64,000 bases of DNA from assembly GCF_000002985.6 (NCBI RefSeq), contig NC_003284.9:5890001-5954000 (forward strand). The letters are read 5' to 3'. A program made the translations under genes and the position numbers. How positions within the stretch are numbered: the first letter of the stretch is position 1; each line of letters begins with the position of its first letter. The stretch comes from Caenorhabditis elegans (lineage: Eukaryota > Nematoda > Chromadorea > Rhabditida > Rhabditidae). Under the pieces are notes generated by a model. The model was not told where the DNA came from. It did no database searches and saw only the letters and a program-made list of their open reading frames with translations. This document shows positions 30,218 through 44,367 of the stretch, piece after piece.

Positions 30218-33200
30218 TGACGAGGATACTCCAGACGGACCGGCTATAACTGACACTTTTCATTTTGATCAATCCTTATTTCCCTCTTTCCCCTTGTTCT
30301 TCTGTCACGTTCCTTTCTTTTTTCATGAATGTATGTACACTATATTATCACAACAACACAAATCGACAAAATTTTTTTGACCTTTTCTATTAAATTTTTT
30401 TAATTTGAAAGTCTTATTGTGTTTTCTTTTCACTTCCATTTCCTAATATCTTGAACATTTTTCAAATGTGGCAGAATAAAGTGTGCGACGCGTTACCAAA
30501 ATACACTTTGATTTTTGATCTCACTCGATTTCGAGGAGATCTGTTCCGTTTTTGACGTTTTTTTTTCTGACAACGACAATTAAAAATTGAGAACAAGAAA
30601 AACAACATCTCGTGTTTGTTGAATTGATACATTGGGTTTATAACGAAGCACAGATGTATTTTCTGGCGGTATTGCTTTTAGTATGGGAAGATGTTAACGT
30701 TCGTGTTTTTTGTCGGTGGATTTTAATCGCTATTTCTCAATTCCAGCTGAAAAATTTTCAACTTTTTTTGTATGTAATGTCAATAACACGTTTTTCTTGT
30801 TAGAAAAATAATTATTTTGCAGCTGCCAACTTTGATCACCTATAGTAATTTCCCTATCATTCATAATTACGCTTCCGTTGGTCAAACTTTGCTCGAAAAT
30901 TATAGATTTAAAGTTTTCAGTAATCAAGTGTTCATAAAATCATGTACGTTCATGCTATTTTGAGACTATTCGAATTTTTTGGAAGTTTTTTTTTTTTTCG
31001 AGCCAATGATGTGATTGAAAAGAATTTGTTATTTGTTTGATTCCCCAATGCTTTCATGTCATGTTCGTTTTACAGGAAATCATATGAAAAGTTGTCAGAC
31101 TTTGTATCTAGTGTTGTCACTTTTTTTATCGCATTTTTTCCTGGAATAACTGTTGTAAGGCATTACATACCGTAGTAAATCGTATGATTTATAAGTTCAA
31201 TTGTTTAAACATTCATTTGTATTTTTCTTTTGAAAAATGCTTTAATCCGCTCATTCGTGCTAAAATATTTCAATTTCTTAGTGAAACGTTTCTAAAAAAA
31301 TTTTGTGTTTGAAAATTTTAGAAATTTGAGGCCGCAACATTTTTTTAAATAACTAGGATAGTCCACATTTTTTGAAAATTTGGTAATCTACCAAAACTTT
31401 GACTGAGAATTATGAAGAGCCTTACTTTTTGTTATTAGCATTGAAGTTTGTAAGCATTATTCTTCCAACTCACTTATGATGAAAAATCATTTTATCTGTA
31501 GTTTAAAAAATATTTAACATTTCTAAGTATTTATTGTAATGTAATTAGAAAGTTTATTTGTTTAAAACTTTTTGCTAGCTTTTCATTTTTTTACTTTTCT
31601 CTAACTAGTAAGCCACAAGTATTCCCCAAAGTATTAATAGCCACAAGAAAACAAAATAGCCAGCAGTGTTGTTAGTATTATTAATATATGAAATATTAAA
31701 AAGCAGGTTCATTTTTTAAGTCCTACTCGAAAATATGCTCAGTAAGTTTAAGGAATGTTTATTAATTCTGACAGAATAGTTTTTTTTTCATATTTTTGAC
31801 TAATTTTTTTAGTAAAAATATCAAAATGTGCGTAGTAGAGGCTCGTAATAAAAAATTTTTATTCAGGTTGATTTTTATAATGAAATTTACTATTCAAGTT
31901 AACGAAAATGTTTCTTGTTTTCCTTTTTAATATTATGTATGCACAATTAGAAATAATCCCTTTTAAACTCAGACCTCCTTCTTTTTTGCAGTCTGAAAAT
32001 GTGAGAAAAATTTTCAGAGGTTACTGAAATATTCACAATGTTTTGCCCAGTAAAATGTAATTAAATATTTAAAGACCGACTAATTTTCAAAATACTTTTT
32101 TTCATTATCAAATCTTCCGGGTTAAATCGCTGTTCATTTGTCACGAAAAACATTTTGAAATGTTCTGAGAACGGTTCATGTTACTGTGTTTACCGAGTAG
32201 CGATTAAAAGCAATAACTCCAAATCTCAGAATTAAGCATTTACGTGACCTTATTAAAATTTCACAGCTGCTTTCGACATCTCTTGATTATATTCATTCGA
32301 GATCAAACCGCTTTTCGAACTGGTACGTAAATACACAATTGATATACATAATAACCACGACAAATACAATATTATTACTTATTTTTGTGAGTTGTGCTAT
32401 TTGAAGTATTATAATTCCAAAAACACAGTTTATTTGAAATATGCGCATAAAACCTTCGTTAGCATAGTCCATGACGGAACATAATGCGCGAATCGCGAAA
32501 ATAATTGTTTGCAATGCATTGTGCCTCATTTCGTTATTTACATATGTGTGCATCATGTCCTTGGTTCCTGCCGATTACATTGTAAATGAACTGTGAAAGT
32601 ACAGTGTACTTTGTCCTAGAAGGACACGTTCTTTCTCATATTCGTGGATTTATTCGTGAAATTGAAAACTGACATTCACATATGTTTTTTCATGAGAATA
32701 GAAGTTGCAAGGTTCCCTGGATATTCAGTAATTACATTTTTACCAATGTCACACACTAAGGGGATTAAGAAGGTCGGTATGAGGGTGGGTTGGGTGGCAA
32801 ACGCAGTACGATTAATCTATGTACCTTTTCGCTTTCTCATCAACAAAATGGGCATTCTCTTCGAATTTACATAATTTCAAAATTACTTTTGTTTTTAATA
32901 TAATCCTTCGAATACATTACACCATTTTGCAATAAGTCATAGATCATCTTTTTTGAGAAACCTCGCTTTTCGTTAAAACTATACATTTAAACAAAACTCT
33001 CTTTAATAGAGAGCAATAATGAGGTGACGTTTAAATGAGTTTTTTGTATTAATTTTTAGCGGAAAGGAGAAGGAACTTGTGAAAAAAAAATTGAAAAGGA
33101 ACGGGTTTAGTCTGCCAGAATTCCTGAGTATTGTCAGTCTGACTTTATATTTTGAGCTCAGGTTCATAGTTTTTGGTTTCTAAATTAGAACTAGCACAGG

Positions 33201-33477
33201 GCAGCTTACTACATATTAGTTTTGAACTTTTATTTTAATGATTATGTATTATATTCCCACACTTTTAAATAAAAATTTTATAGTTATAAAAATGAAAGCG
33301 TGAGGAATATTTATGTATTTTTAGGCGGGGATATAATACACAAGTATATTTTTCAAAAATATATTTTCATCTTAATCTTTAAAATAGGAAGTGTAAGCAA
33401 TTTTATGATCTGACAACTAACAGGATTCACGCAGCACTATCAAAACCTTCACAGGGCGCAAAACAGCTGCGATACAA

Positions 33478-33590
33478 ACCGTATTTCTTCTATTAGTATG
33501 GTTGCAATACTATTTTTCGAAGGTCTTCCCGTATGCAATACTAATAGGGAGTCCAAGTCTAATAAGGAGGCCATAATGAAGAAATACGGT
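33478..33590. repeat. Small foldback/MITE-like element
   Basis: Perfect 13-bp terminal inverted repeats ACCGTATTTCTTC / GAAGAAATACGGT bound a 113-bp element. Internal inverted stretches (CTATTAGTAT...GCAATA and TATGCAATACTAATAG) make it self-complementary. If the ends are extended to TACA(AA)CCG, the flanking TA dinucleotides would fit a Tc1/mariner-type duplication; this is tentative. Confidence 0.6.
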
Positions 33591-36500
33591 GTATAGTACC
33601 GCGCGAAACCCGGTAGACGTCGGGCCACGATAGTAATTACCCTTTCAACTTTAAAGACTTGTCAGAAAATGTGGATTTAACTTTAACAGCAATATCAGTA
33701 ACGTCCCTCAGATTTTCAATTTTCAATAATTTTTATTCCTGTCTATTTTTCGCCTTTTCTAAATAGGAATAGTTAATGAAAATGTTCCTGCTTAAAATTG
33801 TATGATAATCATTATTTTGCCTCGTCACTCAATTCGACTAGATTACATCAAGCTCAAGAATTTTTAGTTTAACCTCGTTTTTATGTCTAGGGATTGTTTT
33901 CCTGAGCGGATTGTATCCAATGCACCCACAGCTAAATCTGAAAATTAGATTTCAGTGAAAGTTTTGAAGGATTCATGACGTGGACCCACTTGAAAGTCAA
34001 CCTCTCCATATGTTACATGTCCTTTCAAGTAAATTACAGACAGTTCAAAAAAGCAAAGAATATTTAGGAAAACATGAGTGGGCCGAAGAAATACGACACC
34101 CTCAATCCGAATTCCGTCATAAATCAAAAGTTCTTGAAATTTTGCAAAGTACTCTAACATTGTTATTACGCGCCGCGGCGTAGCTTTTTTTAAAAGTTTC
34201 AGCTGGTAGTAGAAACTGAATGAGAGAACAAATTAAACTCCGAATTATGGAAATAGACAATAGACTCCGCCGCCCTTTTGATAGTGCTACTATGCAACGT
34301 GATTTGCACATATAAATTCATGTAGCCAAGTTTTTTGATCTCTTAATTGCAAGTTTCAAAATTTTCATCGCAACTACACGTCTTTGTCTTGTGTCACGAG
34401 TAGCGTCACAAACTCCCATCTCAAACATTACTCATTGAAAACGCAATCAGTTAAGCACTAGATTAACCCTTAATCTGATCCACAACCTGAAAGTGATCTT
34501 CAAATAAAAATTCAAAAGGAGGTGGCTCGATTGAGCACTTGTTTTATGTCATATGGGATTTTAGTAAGCAAAGTTCTTATTTTGCTTTTATTTGGCGTTT
34601 TTTTTTGGGGATTTTGAAAAAAAAAACGTTTTACTAATTATTGCAATATTTACCTAGGGATGAGAATTTTCAAACTTCCATTTTGTTTGAAACATAAGTA
34701 TTAAAATATTATTAGAAGGTTCTTTCTTTCTGCAGCTGACCTGTTTGAGACACATTTTTTTATTTTATTTATAAAAATTGATGATTCTTGTTGCCGTTTC
34801 CACAATGTCCTCATTCAGTAAACTTGTGAGATTACAATTTTATTTCGTTTGTGTCTCCTGTTTTTTAAAATTCAATTATTTTTTAAATACATACCATATG
34901 CCGTTTCTTTTCAATATTTACATCTGTCTGGTAAATGATGTGTATTAATTTATTAGTTAGTCATTTGTTTTCTTTTTCATTCAACTATTTTCATTACTCT
35001 CCCACGTTTTTCCAACCAATCGCGTCGACGGAAATGTAAAATGTGAGATATTGTGCGGCTTCTTCTTTTAAATTCGCCATAATTTATTTCACTCTTTCGG
35101 TCACACGATTTTTTTTCCACAATTGGCACCTTAAATTTGACGAGGCTAAGAAACCAAAGGTCCTCCTGCTTTCCGGTGACTCGCTTATAGTATCTGAGTG
35201 CTAGTAAACAAAGTTCTTGGAACTTGTGTAAAGCTTAATGAAGGATCCAGAATATGTGATTACTGCCTGCTTCTAATTACATAGAGGATATGATGCGCAA
35301 ATTTTTGAAAGAGCGATAGTTCAGTTTAGTTTCGGCTGTGAGTGGCAGCGCATCTTTTATTGCTTCGATTGTTTTGTTCCTCATCTCATTTCTTACAAAG
35401 TCCAGATATTTAGAGTGACGATGCCCATCATCCTATGAACACGTACGTAAATTCCTACTTATTTTAAATTTGTAGTTGTCATGCCATGATTACGATGTTC
35501 AATACTACATAATACTATATATATACATAATAATAAACACTGTCACATCACAAACATTCCCTGTTCCCTCCGACGCGTTTCAGTCATTTTTATAGTTCAT
35601 CAGTGCTCCCCTAGTGTAATTGACATTTCTGAACAATTATTGTCTTCTCAGCTTATTATTAAAACATTAGAGTTCAGATTAAATGTGTGCAAACAGTCAT
35701 GAATGAAAGCCGAATGACCGGAAATGGGCCAGTTTAGATGCATTGTGGCCGAGTCAATCGGTTCACTTAGTTCATTGTACTTGAGCAGACATGTTATTAG
35801 AAGGTACAAAGTAAAATCTATCAAAATACATTACACTTTTCATATTGAATGTCGTAAAATACAATTGTAAATATTTATATTTTATATGGTTTGTTTTTCA
35901 TTTCTTCTTAGATCTTGTTATTTTTGAAGATTTCTCAGAATTTAAGATATTCTAGTTAAAGGTGAAGTATCGTCACAGGGAATTTTTTCAAACTAGTCGT
36001 ATATTGCTTAAATGACCGAATATCTCGGTAAAATTTTAAAAAACAAATAGAAATTTTGAAATATTTTTCATGAGCAGTGAAAAGGCGGTGAAAATTATCA
36101 TACTTTTGGAACTATGACAATTTTTTTCTACAATTATTTATTTTGCAGCAAACTCGAATTTTCAACTAGTCTTTATTTTTGTAATACTTAACATTTATCA
36201 AAACTTTGACAGAAAAATGTTCAAAATTAAAAAAAAAACTTTGTATTTTGAAAGAGTTTCACTATTACTATTCGCCATGTTAGACTAGTATAGGAGTATA
36301 TAAGCCAGCTCCTCACTGTCAAGTACAATTTTACTTTTTTCTAAAAGTTTTGATCTTTCAAAATTTTCTGTCTTTTTGTGACTAGTCTCGTGATTCCAGA
36401 GATCTCAGAAAAATTCATAGCCTTTTTCGGAATCTCTTTTTTATCAGAAATCAAACGAAACCGAGCAATTTTTTTTCAAGAATAAATAATGTTAATCTGT

Positions 36501-38369
36501 TCGAATTTAGTAAATTCACAATGCTTGATAATCCATCCCAACAGACCATGAATTGACAATTTCATAGTTTAGTCAAAAATGAAACTCGCTTCTTCAGTCT
36601 AAATGTCATAAACTTTTGCAATTATTACATCATGATCAATTATACCCCTTCAACTTTTATGCAATGCACGTACCCCAAGCACTAAATATTGATATTTTTA
36701 ACCACCATGAAGTGTTCTTACCATTCTAATAATAATAACCTATTCTCCGTCATCAAATACTAAACAACACTCTGCAAAATATAAAAAATATTATTAACTC
36801 AAAATGTGTGATCAGTTGAGTTTTTTCTGTTCCTCTCCGCGAATGGATTCAAATTGAATTTTATTTATTCCAGTAAAAATGTAATTTTCATGAGCGGTTG
36901 GTGTTTTTAATGTTTTTCTTTTTTTTTTTCCCAACTCACATTACAAGCATTTTTTTCAGACAATGACACCCATCACAAAAAAAGTTGCGGATCAAATTTT
37001 GTTGTGTTTGTCTGAGATTTTACCACTGAGATTTTTCCTGTTTTCTATCTTCTTTGCGAGCTGACATATGTCAGGTTTCTGCGGTTTATTTTTACAGAAA
37101 AAACATCCAGTAACTTTCACGTGTGATATTTTTCAAAATCTGATTCGCTAGCCCACGCTGAACTTTACATAATAATTGAACTTTAACTTACATTTTCTAG
37201 AAATACGGCAGGTGAAAACTACTTTTTTCGAATTTTCACGGGGGTTTAAGGAATTTTGAAAACTTGTTCAAGCTTCAAATGTTAAGTTTTCACCTGTTAT
37301 TTGTTTCTTTTACAATTCTTCTGTAAATTTTATATTATATGTTTAGTCATAAACGCTAGCACTTCTCCCAACATTTCCAGAGAGAACAGAGTCCTTATAA
37401 TTTTAATGACTATGCATAATAATGGAGGAAAGATGCTGATGCATTCTGGAAAATACTGTCTTTTGCTTCATGATTATCACTATTTTCAAATGAACATTTC
37501 ATGGATATTCTCCTTCCAAAAAACCGGAAGAAAACACTTGAAAATCAAATTTTTCTTTGAACCCTTTGATCAACATTTCATCCTTTTTTGTTTGAAACAA
37601 AATTTCAACAAAAAATGCAAAAATCTAGAGGTCTGTCTTCAACTCAAAAACACTACTTGAAAATAAGACGAACGACGATTTTCGTTTTTTTTTTGCGTTG
37701 TTAGATTTCTCAACAATATTTTGCTCATTTCTTTATCCCGAAATGAAAATTTCTGATCTTATGCATTATGAATATGTTTTTAGCTGCACGATTCATCTTT
37801 CCGCAATTTTTTTGGTGGTGCGGAAACAACAAATCTCAATTTTCATTTATATTTTTCCGTTAGAACATCTTCTCGAACATTTCACCGGAATCTCAGTTAG
37901 GAATTGTTTGATGAATCAGATTGTTTGGCTTTTCCATGTAAAAATAAAGTGGCGTCATGTGCCTATTAGTGGCTACAAACGACTTAGGAATTTGAAATGT
38001 TTCATTCACAATTTTGTTGCTTTGTCAAATTTCAAAACATTTTAATTTTTCGGCAAATTTCAAATATTTCTACAGCTTCTATCACCAAAGTTTTTTTTAA
38101 ATACGTGAAAAAATTAATATTTGCAACAAAAACTTTTTATAATTTGAGAAAGAGGTTATTTTTCCGTTGAGAAGATTTGAAAAAGTAGAAAATTTTCAAA
38201 AATTAATTTTTTCTTTTATGTATATTAAAATTTGCGGTACTTATTAAGATGTTATGTCAACTTCGAAAAAAAACTGGTTGTTTGCAACGAAACCTCTAGA
38301 AAAATTTTTGAAAGACTTTTTTTTCAGAATCTCCAGTCGAGGTTTAGCAAGAACTAGCCCTGTGGTGTG

Positions 38370-38456
38370 GGGTCGCCCCAATTTTTTTGGGTCGGCCGGG
38401 TCGGGCGATCGCAGCCCCGACCCATATTTTGGGTCGGGGTCGCGTCCCCGACCCAT
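38370..38456. repeat. GC-rich GGGTCGG/CCGACCC hairpin cluster
   Basis: A run of GGGTCG(G) and CCGACCC words in otherwise AT-rich DNA. CCCCGACCCA (38415-38424) and TGGGTCGGGG (38430-38439) form a perfect 10-bp stem with a 5-base loop. Other copies of the word at 38385-38410 and 38452 allow alternative stems. Probably a fragment of a dispersed repeat. Confidence 0.7.
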
Positions 38457-41121
38457 GTTTTTCAAAATTGAGAACAATTGTCAAAAACTTATACATTTAT
38501 TTTTTGTCGAAAAACACGTGTAAAAGCTGAAAATTATGCGGGTCGACCCATCTCGACCTACCTAACAGGCCTATCAAGAACTCATGTTTTCACAAATGTA
38601 CTGCGATGTTTGGGTTATTTTAGCCAAAAAAGATTTAAGAAATTTTTCTCTATGATAGTTGCTAACTCTTATTCCCTTTAGACTTTAACTCGGCTCTTCA
38701 TCGTCAACAATTTTGCAAAATTGTGGTTTTTGTTGTTCATTTTTCAAGCTTATAATTGAGTTCAAAGAATGAAGTTGATAATCGAAAATTTTTAAAGGGA
38801 TTATGTTACGTGTTTTATTCCCCTAGTGGTGCGTTCCTTCCATGAAAACTTTCCTTCCAGGAATTTCGTTTTCAAAATTTTTTGTTTTGTGATTTTATTG
38901 AGAAAGAACTCATCTCTATTGTCTAGACTTTTGAGCACGGTATCGAGTAATAATGCAAAACTTCTGAATCATTCTGATTTTGTTCTGTTTTACAAGAATG
39001 TTTTAGAAGACAAGAATCACATCCCCGGGTTTGACACAATCCCTAAAGTATCCCGAAATATGTAGTCGGCTCCTGAAAACAATAACAATTTAGTAGACGT
39101 ATATTAGATAGAATCCATCAGACATCGTACCCACATCATGGGTACACAAATTTTATTGTTTTGGTTTTCAAAAGAAAATATAAATACTTAAATCAAAGGT
39201 CTTTGCGTCGCTTTGTAAATTTCTAATTTGGAAAGAGTTTCAGTTCCGTGTGAGACCGAAAGGTTTCAAGTTAGAGCTACTACTTTCTATTCCCATTCCA
39301 TTAATTCCTCTCCTACTCAATTCTCACGCATTTTAATTGATGTTCACACTTTCATTAAATTTTGTTTTAAAAAATTCGATCAAGTACATTTTTCTTTCCG
39401 AATTTCGATTCTAATGATGTTCTGACTTTTCAACTGGCAACTGAAAGAAACACAACTCCGCAGTAATCCATCGGACACATTTGTCTTTGTTTATGATTGC
39501 TTTTCACTCCCATCTTGTCATTTCAATGCTATATTAATTGTTTTGAAAGACAGTAGCAGAAAACAACAAATTGCAATTTCAAACGTTTTAAAAATCAATT
39601 TTTCGCTGTAAAGTTTTTTTTTTTTTCATTTTTATTTTCTGCGAAAATAATAGTTTTCTATTGGATTACTCAGTGAAAATATCTGATTTCTGGAACCTCT
39701 TAAAGCTGGCAACATAGAAAGCTGAAATAAAGAAGAATAGATATCCAATCGTATTCTATGCTATTATTGTATTATTTTATGCGTCACCATCGAAGAATTA
39801 TTTTTTTCCCAAAGTTAACTTTTTCGCTGATTCTTTTTTATTTGTTACTGAAACCGTTTTTAAGACTTCAGACTTTATTTTGTGATTTTTTTGAAACAGT
39901 CGTTAATATCTATCTAGCGTTAAGGCTTCTCTTTTGTTTGTGGGTTTTTGTTCTGCCTAAATGTTTGATTAAAAAGACTTGAAACGGTCAAATTAAATAA
40001 TGAAACTTCTAAAAAAGATTTTCAAAAATTTTAAAAGCAGGTTAACTTTTCGGAAAAAAATCAGCTGAATTGAGCTACCACTTTAATTTTTGCCATCTTT
40101 TCAGTTTCACAAATTAGTTTTCGTTCAACTATCACACTTTTTTGCATTATTTGACAGGTTTTTTTTGAGGTTAATGTCGTTTTCTTGTCGTTTTGCTCAC
40201 AACAATTTTTGCGAAACTTACAAAAAGTGTTTGATTGAATAATTAGGTATTTGTTTGTTACATTATCATTAACTGTTTTGAAATTTTACTTTGAAAGTTT
40301 CAGCTCCTGTTGATAAAAATGGTTATATCCAACTCAAAAATTCAACTCAAAAAGTCTTGCAATTTATTCCTCCACAAAAATGGAAAATTTTATACTATGA
40401 CGATTGAAAAATACTTTTAAATTCATAGACTCTCAACTGACCGCTGGATTTTTCGTTTGAAAATATTGAAGATGTAAGATTTCCATTGATGATCAAAAAT
40501 TCAGAGTGCAAAAGAGCAAAGTAGCGGAGATTTAAAACGTCGCCTCGAGTTCGAAATGTGATTTGAAACAAACACTAAAATGTTCATCCCTCGTCCATTG
40601 TTTTCCTTGATATATTATTCTACTTGTCACTTACAAATAGACAGATCAGTGTCCGGGTTTGTCTTTTGTCTTGAAAATAGCATGAAAGAAAACATTAATT
40701 TAATTATTCAGTCAACCTTCCTTCATTTTGTAGGAGAATGACGGTGTACCGGATTCGAAAATTATTTATCTCAAGCTGCGTTCGTGTCTTTTTCAATTTT
40801 CTTTTTTTCTTTCTGCAACAATAAATTTGTCAGAATGTACTGCGAAAACCTTATATGACGGTAGACCGTGCCAGGGGAATATAAGTTCCCGAGACTAGAC
40901 ATTAATCATTTCTACGTACTGTTCTTGAATTTTGAACTCATTTAAGGTATGGAACTTTCTATACTCCAGAAATCTTTATATAATGCTCATGATTTAATAA
41001 TTTATATAACGTCAAAAGGTTTTTCCTGATCTTTTTTCTGTTGCCTTCACCTCCGTTTCCTCACGTTTTCTTGTTCTTCTCCCTGCATAACTTTGAAAAC
41101 AACACAGGTCTTTTGTTGCAG

Positions 41122-44100
41122 ATGGAGAACATCATAGAACACAATGACAGCTTTTCAGCAATGAATGACACACTGATCTGTACATACTTCGAATGCTATA
41201 TCCACATGTTTGCCATGGTGAGTTCAAAGCATTAAAATCTCGGGAGGTGGTTTTGATGACGCGTTGGAAATTTGGAAAAATTGCAAATTTGTGATAGAAG
41301 CCATAGGATCATTGTTTCAATTTTGATATTTGCCAAAGAACAGTTTAGGAAAAATTAATTGTTATCACTAATCGGAGAGCAAAATGTCTCAAGATATGAG
41401 ATTAGATGTGTTGAAGCAACATTCTATTTTGAATATTCAAGAACATTGAACGTTTTTAAAGCACTTATAAACACTATTAATAGTAAAGTAACATCAGTGA
41501 AGAGGGGGGGGGGTTTGAATTTACAATCATGATAGTCTGACATGAACAAATATCATTGTGAAACACTCCAAACATTCTTAGATTTTTCAAAATATTCAGT
41601 AAAAGTTGTGGTGAATTACCAAGTTATCAAAAAGCATGGACGTTTTTTTTAAGCAACCTCAAAAGTTTGAACCCTTGAAATTTCAAATTGTATAATAGGA
41701 CAAAAGTCACTGTCTAGACAAATTTACATCGAAAATATAATTTTCACTTGGTTTAAACACTTATGTGAAACTATCAAAGTTGGAGTATCATCAGTGGGAA
41801 TATTATTTAATCACATTCATAATAGTCAAATATAATCGTGCAACACTTCAAAAATGCTCCGATTTTTCAAAAAATTTCAATCAAAGTTTTGGTAAATTGT
41901 CAAGTTTTCTAAAAGTTTGGACTGTTTGAGAAATTTCAAGCAACTCCGAATGTAAATTTTGGAAAATTTTGTCAAATTGGACTCGAAAAGTTTGCTATTA
42001 TGATTTATTGTAGGGTACTCATGGGTTTTGTTACCCTCAAAATGTTTTAATTTTCTAAGTTACAATTAACCACAAAAACGTGAACTTTTTTGGAACGATT
42101 TGGAGAAACGAATGCTTTGTTCCGTACTTTTGTTTTTGTTTTTAATTTGAAAGGTGGAAAATTTAATTTTAGAAAATTAAAACATTTTGGGGGAACAAAA
42201 CCTATCAGGACCTAATGTAGCGGCATATGAACAGTTTCAAACATTTTCCCCATTTTCGGAGTAGTGTCCCATTCCTCAAATGACCTAAATAATTCTGCAA
42301 TTCTGCACGTGTACTTTGGGTGTTAGTTGCGTACGAGACTCTATTGGGAGCCGATCGTAAACCCGTTTTACGGCCTCACACTGCGAGTTAGTCTTTCAGA
42401 GACTCATCTATGTGTTTCTGACTGGGCACCAGTGAATCAGTATGGTGTCATTTGGGGGGACACGCGATGCACACAACTTGAAAAATAATTAGCTGATAGA
42501 CAGGGGCACGCGCTACACAGTGGGCGGAACTTCCAACACTGATTTCACTAGATTTCCCCTTTCCCTCCCACTCCGTTTTGACTGGAACGAATATTTATTT
42601 TGTCGTCCAATTTTTCCTGCTATCTCGTTGTTAGAGATTGTCGCTGGGATAATCCGGTTGTGAATGGACGTTTGAAGCTTTTCCAGCATTTTGAACCGGA
42701 ATCTTTTTTGCTTTCCCATATTTGCTTCCCTATTCGGGCTCGTTCCGAAACGTGAAAGAGTGAAAAAATGGGGAAATGGACGGAACTCGGATTGTCGGGT
42801 CGTGAAAATGCAACAAATGTCTCGTCGCGAGCCATAACTGACAAGTCCTTTTTGCAGTACTACGATGAAATTCATATTCCTCTTTCAATTTCTATCTGTA
42901 TATTCGGAGCCGCTTCAAACGTCTTCAATATTATTGTGCTCACAAGGTAAGTTATATATTTCTTTATTTTTTACGGATGAATGTACCTGTTATTCCAGAA
43001 AACGGATGCGAACCCCAATAAACATCCTGCTCACAGGTCTCTCCATTGCACAATGGCTCCTAGCGACCAATTACTTCCTTTACTTATTGCTTGAGTATTA
43101 TAGATATCAATGGTACGTCATGCATCAAATAAAAAAAACAATGTTCCAGTTTTTTGCAGTGTTCAATTATTATGGTCCGAAGCATTTACAAGATATAGAT
43201 TCTTCAATGTCAACCTGAATACAGTATTTCATACAAGTAAGTATTTTTAGATTGGCAAGCATATTACTGTACTCAAATACTTTTCAGTTGCATTCACAAC
43301 GACGATCGTTGTCGCAGTGTTTCGGTATTGTGCACTGAAGTTTCCAATTCAAGCGAATAGATTCATCTATAAATGCCAGCCAGCAATCGCAGCAAACGTT
43401 ATCATTTGGATCATCATTCCTATCATCAGTCTTCCATTGTTTTTCATATCCGAGGTTTGTGTAGTTAATCTTCATATCTCGAATCTGATTTCATCTATGT
43501 TTCAGGTTAAAATTGTCGCTCGTGACCACGTTGCTTATGATTTGCAATGCGAAATGGAAGGTCCATTGTACGACCTCAGTTATCAAGAGAGTCCACTTCT
43601 CGTGTCCGCAGTTTTCTGGGCATTTGGTATTGTGTTCAAACTACTTCCGTCGTTAATTCTCTCAATACTACTCATTGCTCTTATAAGATCTTTGAAAAGC
43701 GTAGAACGAAGGCGTAAAAACTGGAAGCGTACACAAGGTGCCAACATTTGCACCAACTCCGAGAGAAAAGCAAAAAGAAAGTTGACGACCAGACCGCGCA
43801 CAACACGAATGCTCGTCATCATTCTACTCCTATGTGTAATGGTTAGTCACTATTTAATGTCTGATCGTATGTGATTGCTGTATTGTTACGATTATTTATA
43901 TTATTTTGTCTATGATTACCATGAAACGTATGTCTGATTCCAGGTAGAACTACCCATGGGTATTCTTAACTTGTGCGTGGCTATCTACGGTGAAGAGTTC
44001 GGAAATCGGTATTACGATCCAGTGGGAAATCTGATGGAAATGCTGACGCTGTTGTACAGCTCTGTTAGCTTCGTTCTCTATTGCACCATGTCCAATGAGT

Positions 44101-44367
44101 ATCTCTCCACGTTCCGAGCACTATTCTTCCCATGGACCAGAAAGAATAGTTTAAGAGGAACTCGAAGTGAGTACTTTCAAACAAAATTGTAGGATGAATC
44201 ATCTACTTGAGATAACTACATTTTACTCACAATTTTTTCTGACTAAAAAGTTCAATTCAAAATACAATTTTTCAGGAAGTTGGAATCATCGACATGACGA
44301 CGAAACAAAGTCCCCACGAACTTTTCTGATAAATAGAACTGCGCCAAGCTCATATGTCGGGTCTTAA
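41122..44367 (+). CDS. egl-6: EGL-6-like FMRFamide/myosuppressin-type peptide GPCR
   Basis: Exons 41122-41217, 42858-42946, 42999-43112, 43160-43236, 43288-43454, 43506-43841, 43944-44166 and 44276-44367 give 397 aa. A second start at 42768, reading straight into exon 2, gives 395 aa. Seven membrane helices are visible, with the family A GxxSNxxN-type helix 1 (GAASNVFNIIVLT) and the RKRMRTPIN loop shared with worm DMSR receptors. The DRY motif is FRY (VVAVFRYC) and the helix 7 NPxxY is replaced by a VLYCTMSNEY segment, both as expected for this subgroup. Helix 6 begins ARTTRMLVIILLLC-like after a basic loop. Identification as egl-6, the Gi/o-coupled receptor for FLP-10/FLP-17 that inhibits egg laying, rests on family match, two alternative N termini and recalled synteny with an acyl-CoA synthetase gene. 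A poly(A) signal lies at 44510-44515. Confidence 0.85.
41458..41960 (+). repeat. Diverged direct repeat in intron 1 of the GPCR gene
   Basis: Two diverged copies with a period of about 295 bp: the first begins AAGCACTTATAAACACTATT near 41458, the second AAACACTTATGTGAAACTAT near 41753. Shared order: AGTA(A/T)CATCAGTG, ATAGTC, CACT(C/T)CAAA and TTTTCAAAA(A/T). The tandem pair has no coding content and probably derives from an old repeat. Confidence 0.55.
42023..42202. repeat. 180-bp foldback element in intron 1 of the GPCR gene
   Basis: Arms of about 32 bases (GGGTTTTGTTACCCTCAAAA... at 42023-42055 and its near-complement at 42171-42202, ending GGGGGAACAAAACC) bound a 115-bp loop. Structure and size fit a non-autonomous MITE. 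Target duplication is not evident. Confidence 0.65.
42768..42857 (+). promoter_or_regulatory. Alternative first exon and start of the GPCR gene (b-type isoform)
   Basis: ATG at 42768 opens a frame of 30 codons (MGKWTELGLSGRENATNVSS at its start, with NAT and NVS glycosylation sequons) that continues in phase into exon 2. The TTTTTGCAG at 42849-42857 is the acceptor when exon 41122-41217 is used instead. This implies a second promoter within intron 1. The C-terminal 7TM part is the same in both forms. Confidence 0.7.

Larger units (their letters stand above)
30218..41121. other. Large gene-poor region between nlp-44 and the GPCR gene
   Basis: About 10.9 kb of AT-rich DNA without a supportable gene. 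Longer frames at 37301-38045 are low-complexity Phe/Lys/Asn-rich shadows of AT-rich sequence with no splice pattern. It contains a small foldback element (33478-33590) and a GC-rich GGGTCG hairpin cluster (about 38370-38456). It may hold distal enhancers for the egl-6-like gene; this is a guess from its position. I see no tRNA, rRNA or recognisable microRNA. Confidence 0.45.

Noticed and set aside
37301-38045. Gene in the gap between nlp-44 and the GPCR gene
   Set aside because: The Phe/Lys/Asn-rich frames are typical AT-rich chance ORFs with no exon structure or domain.
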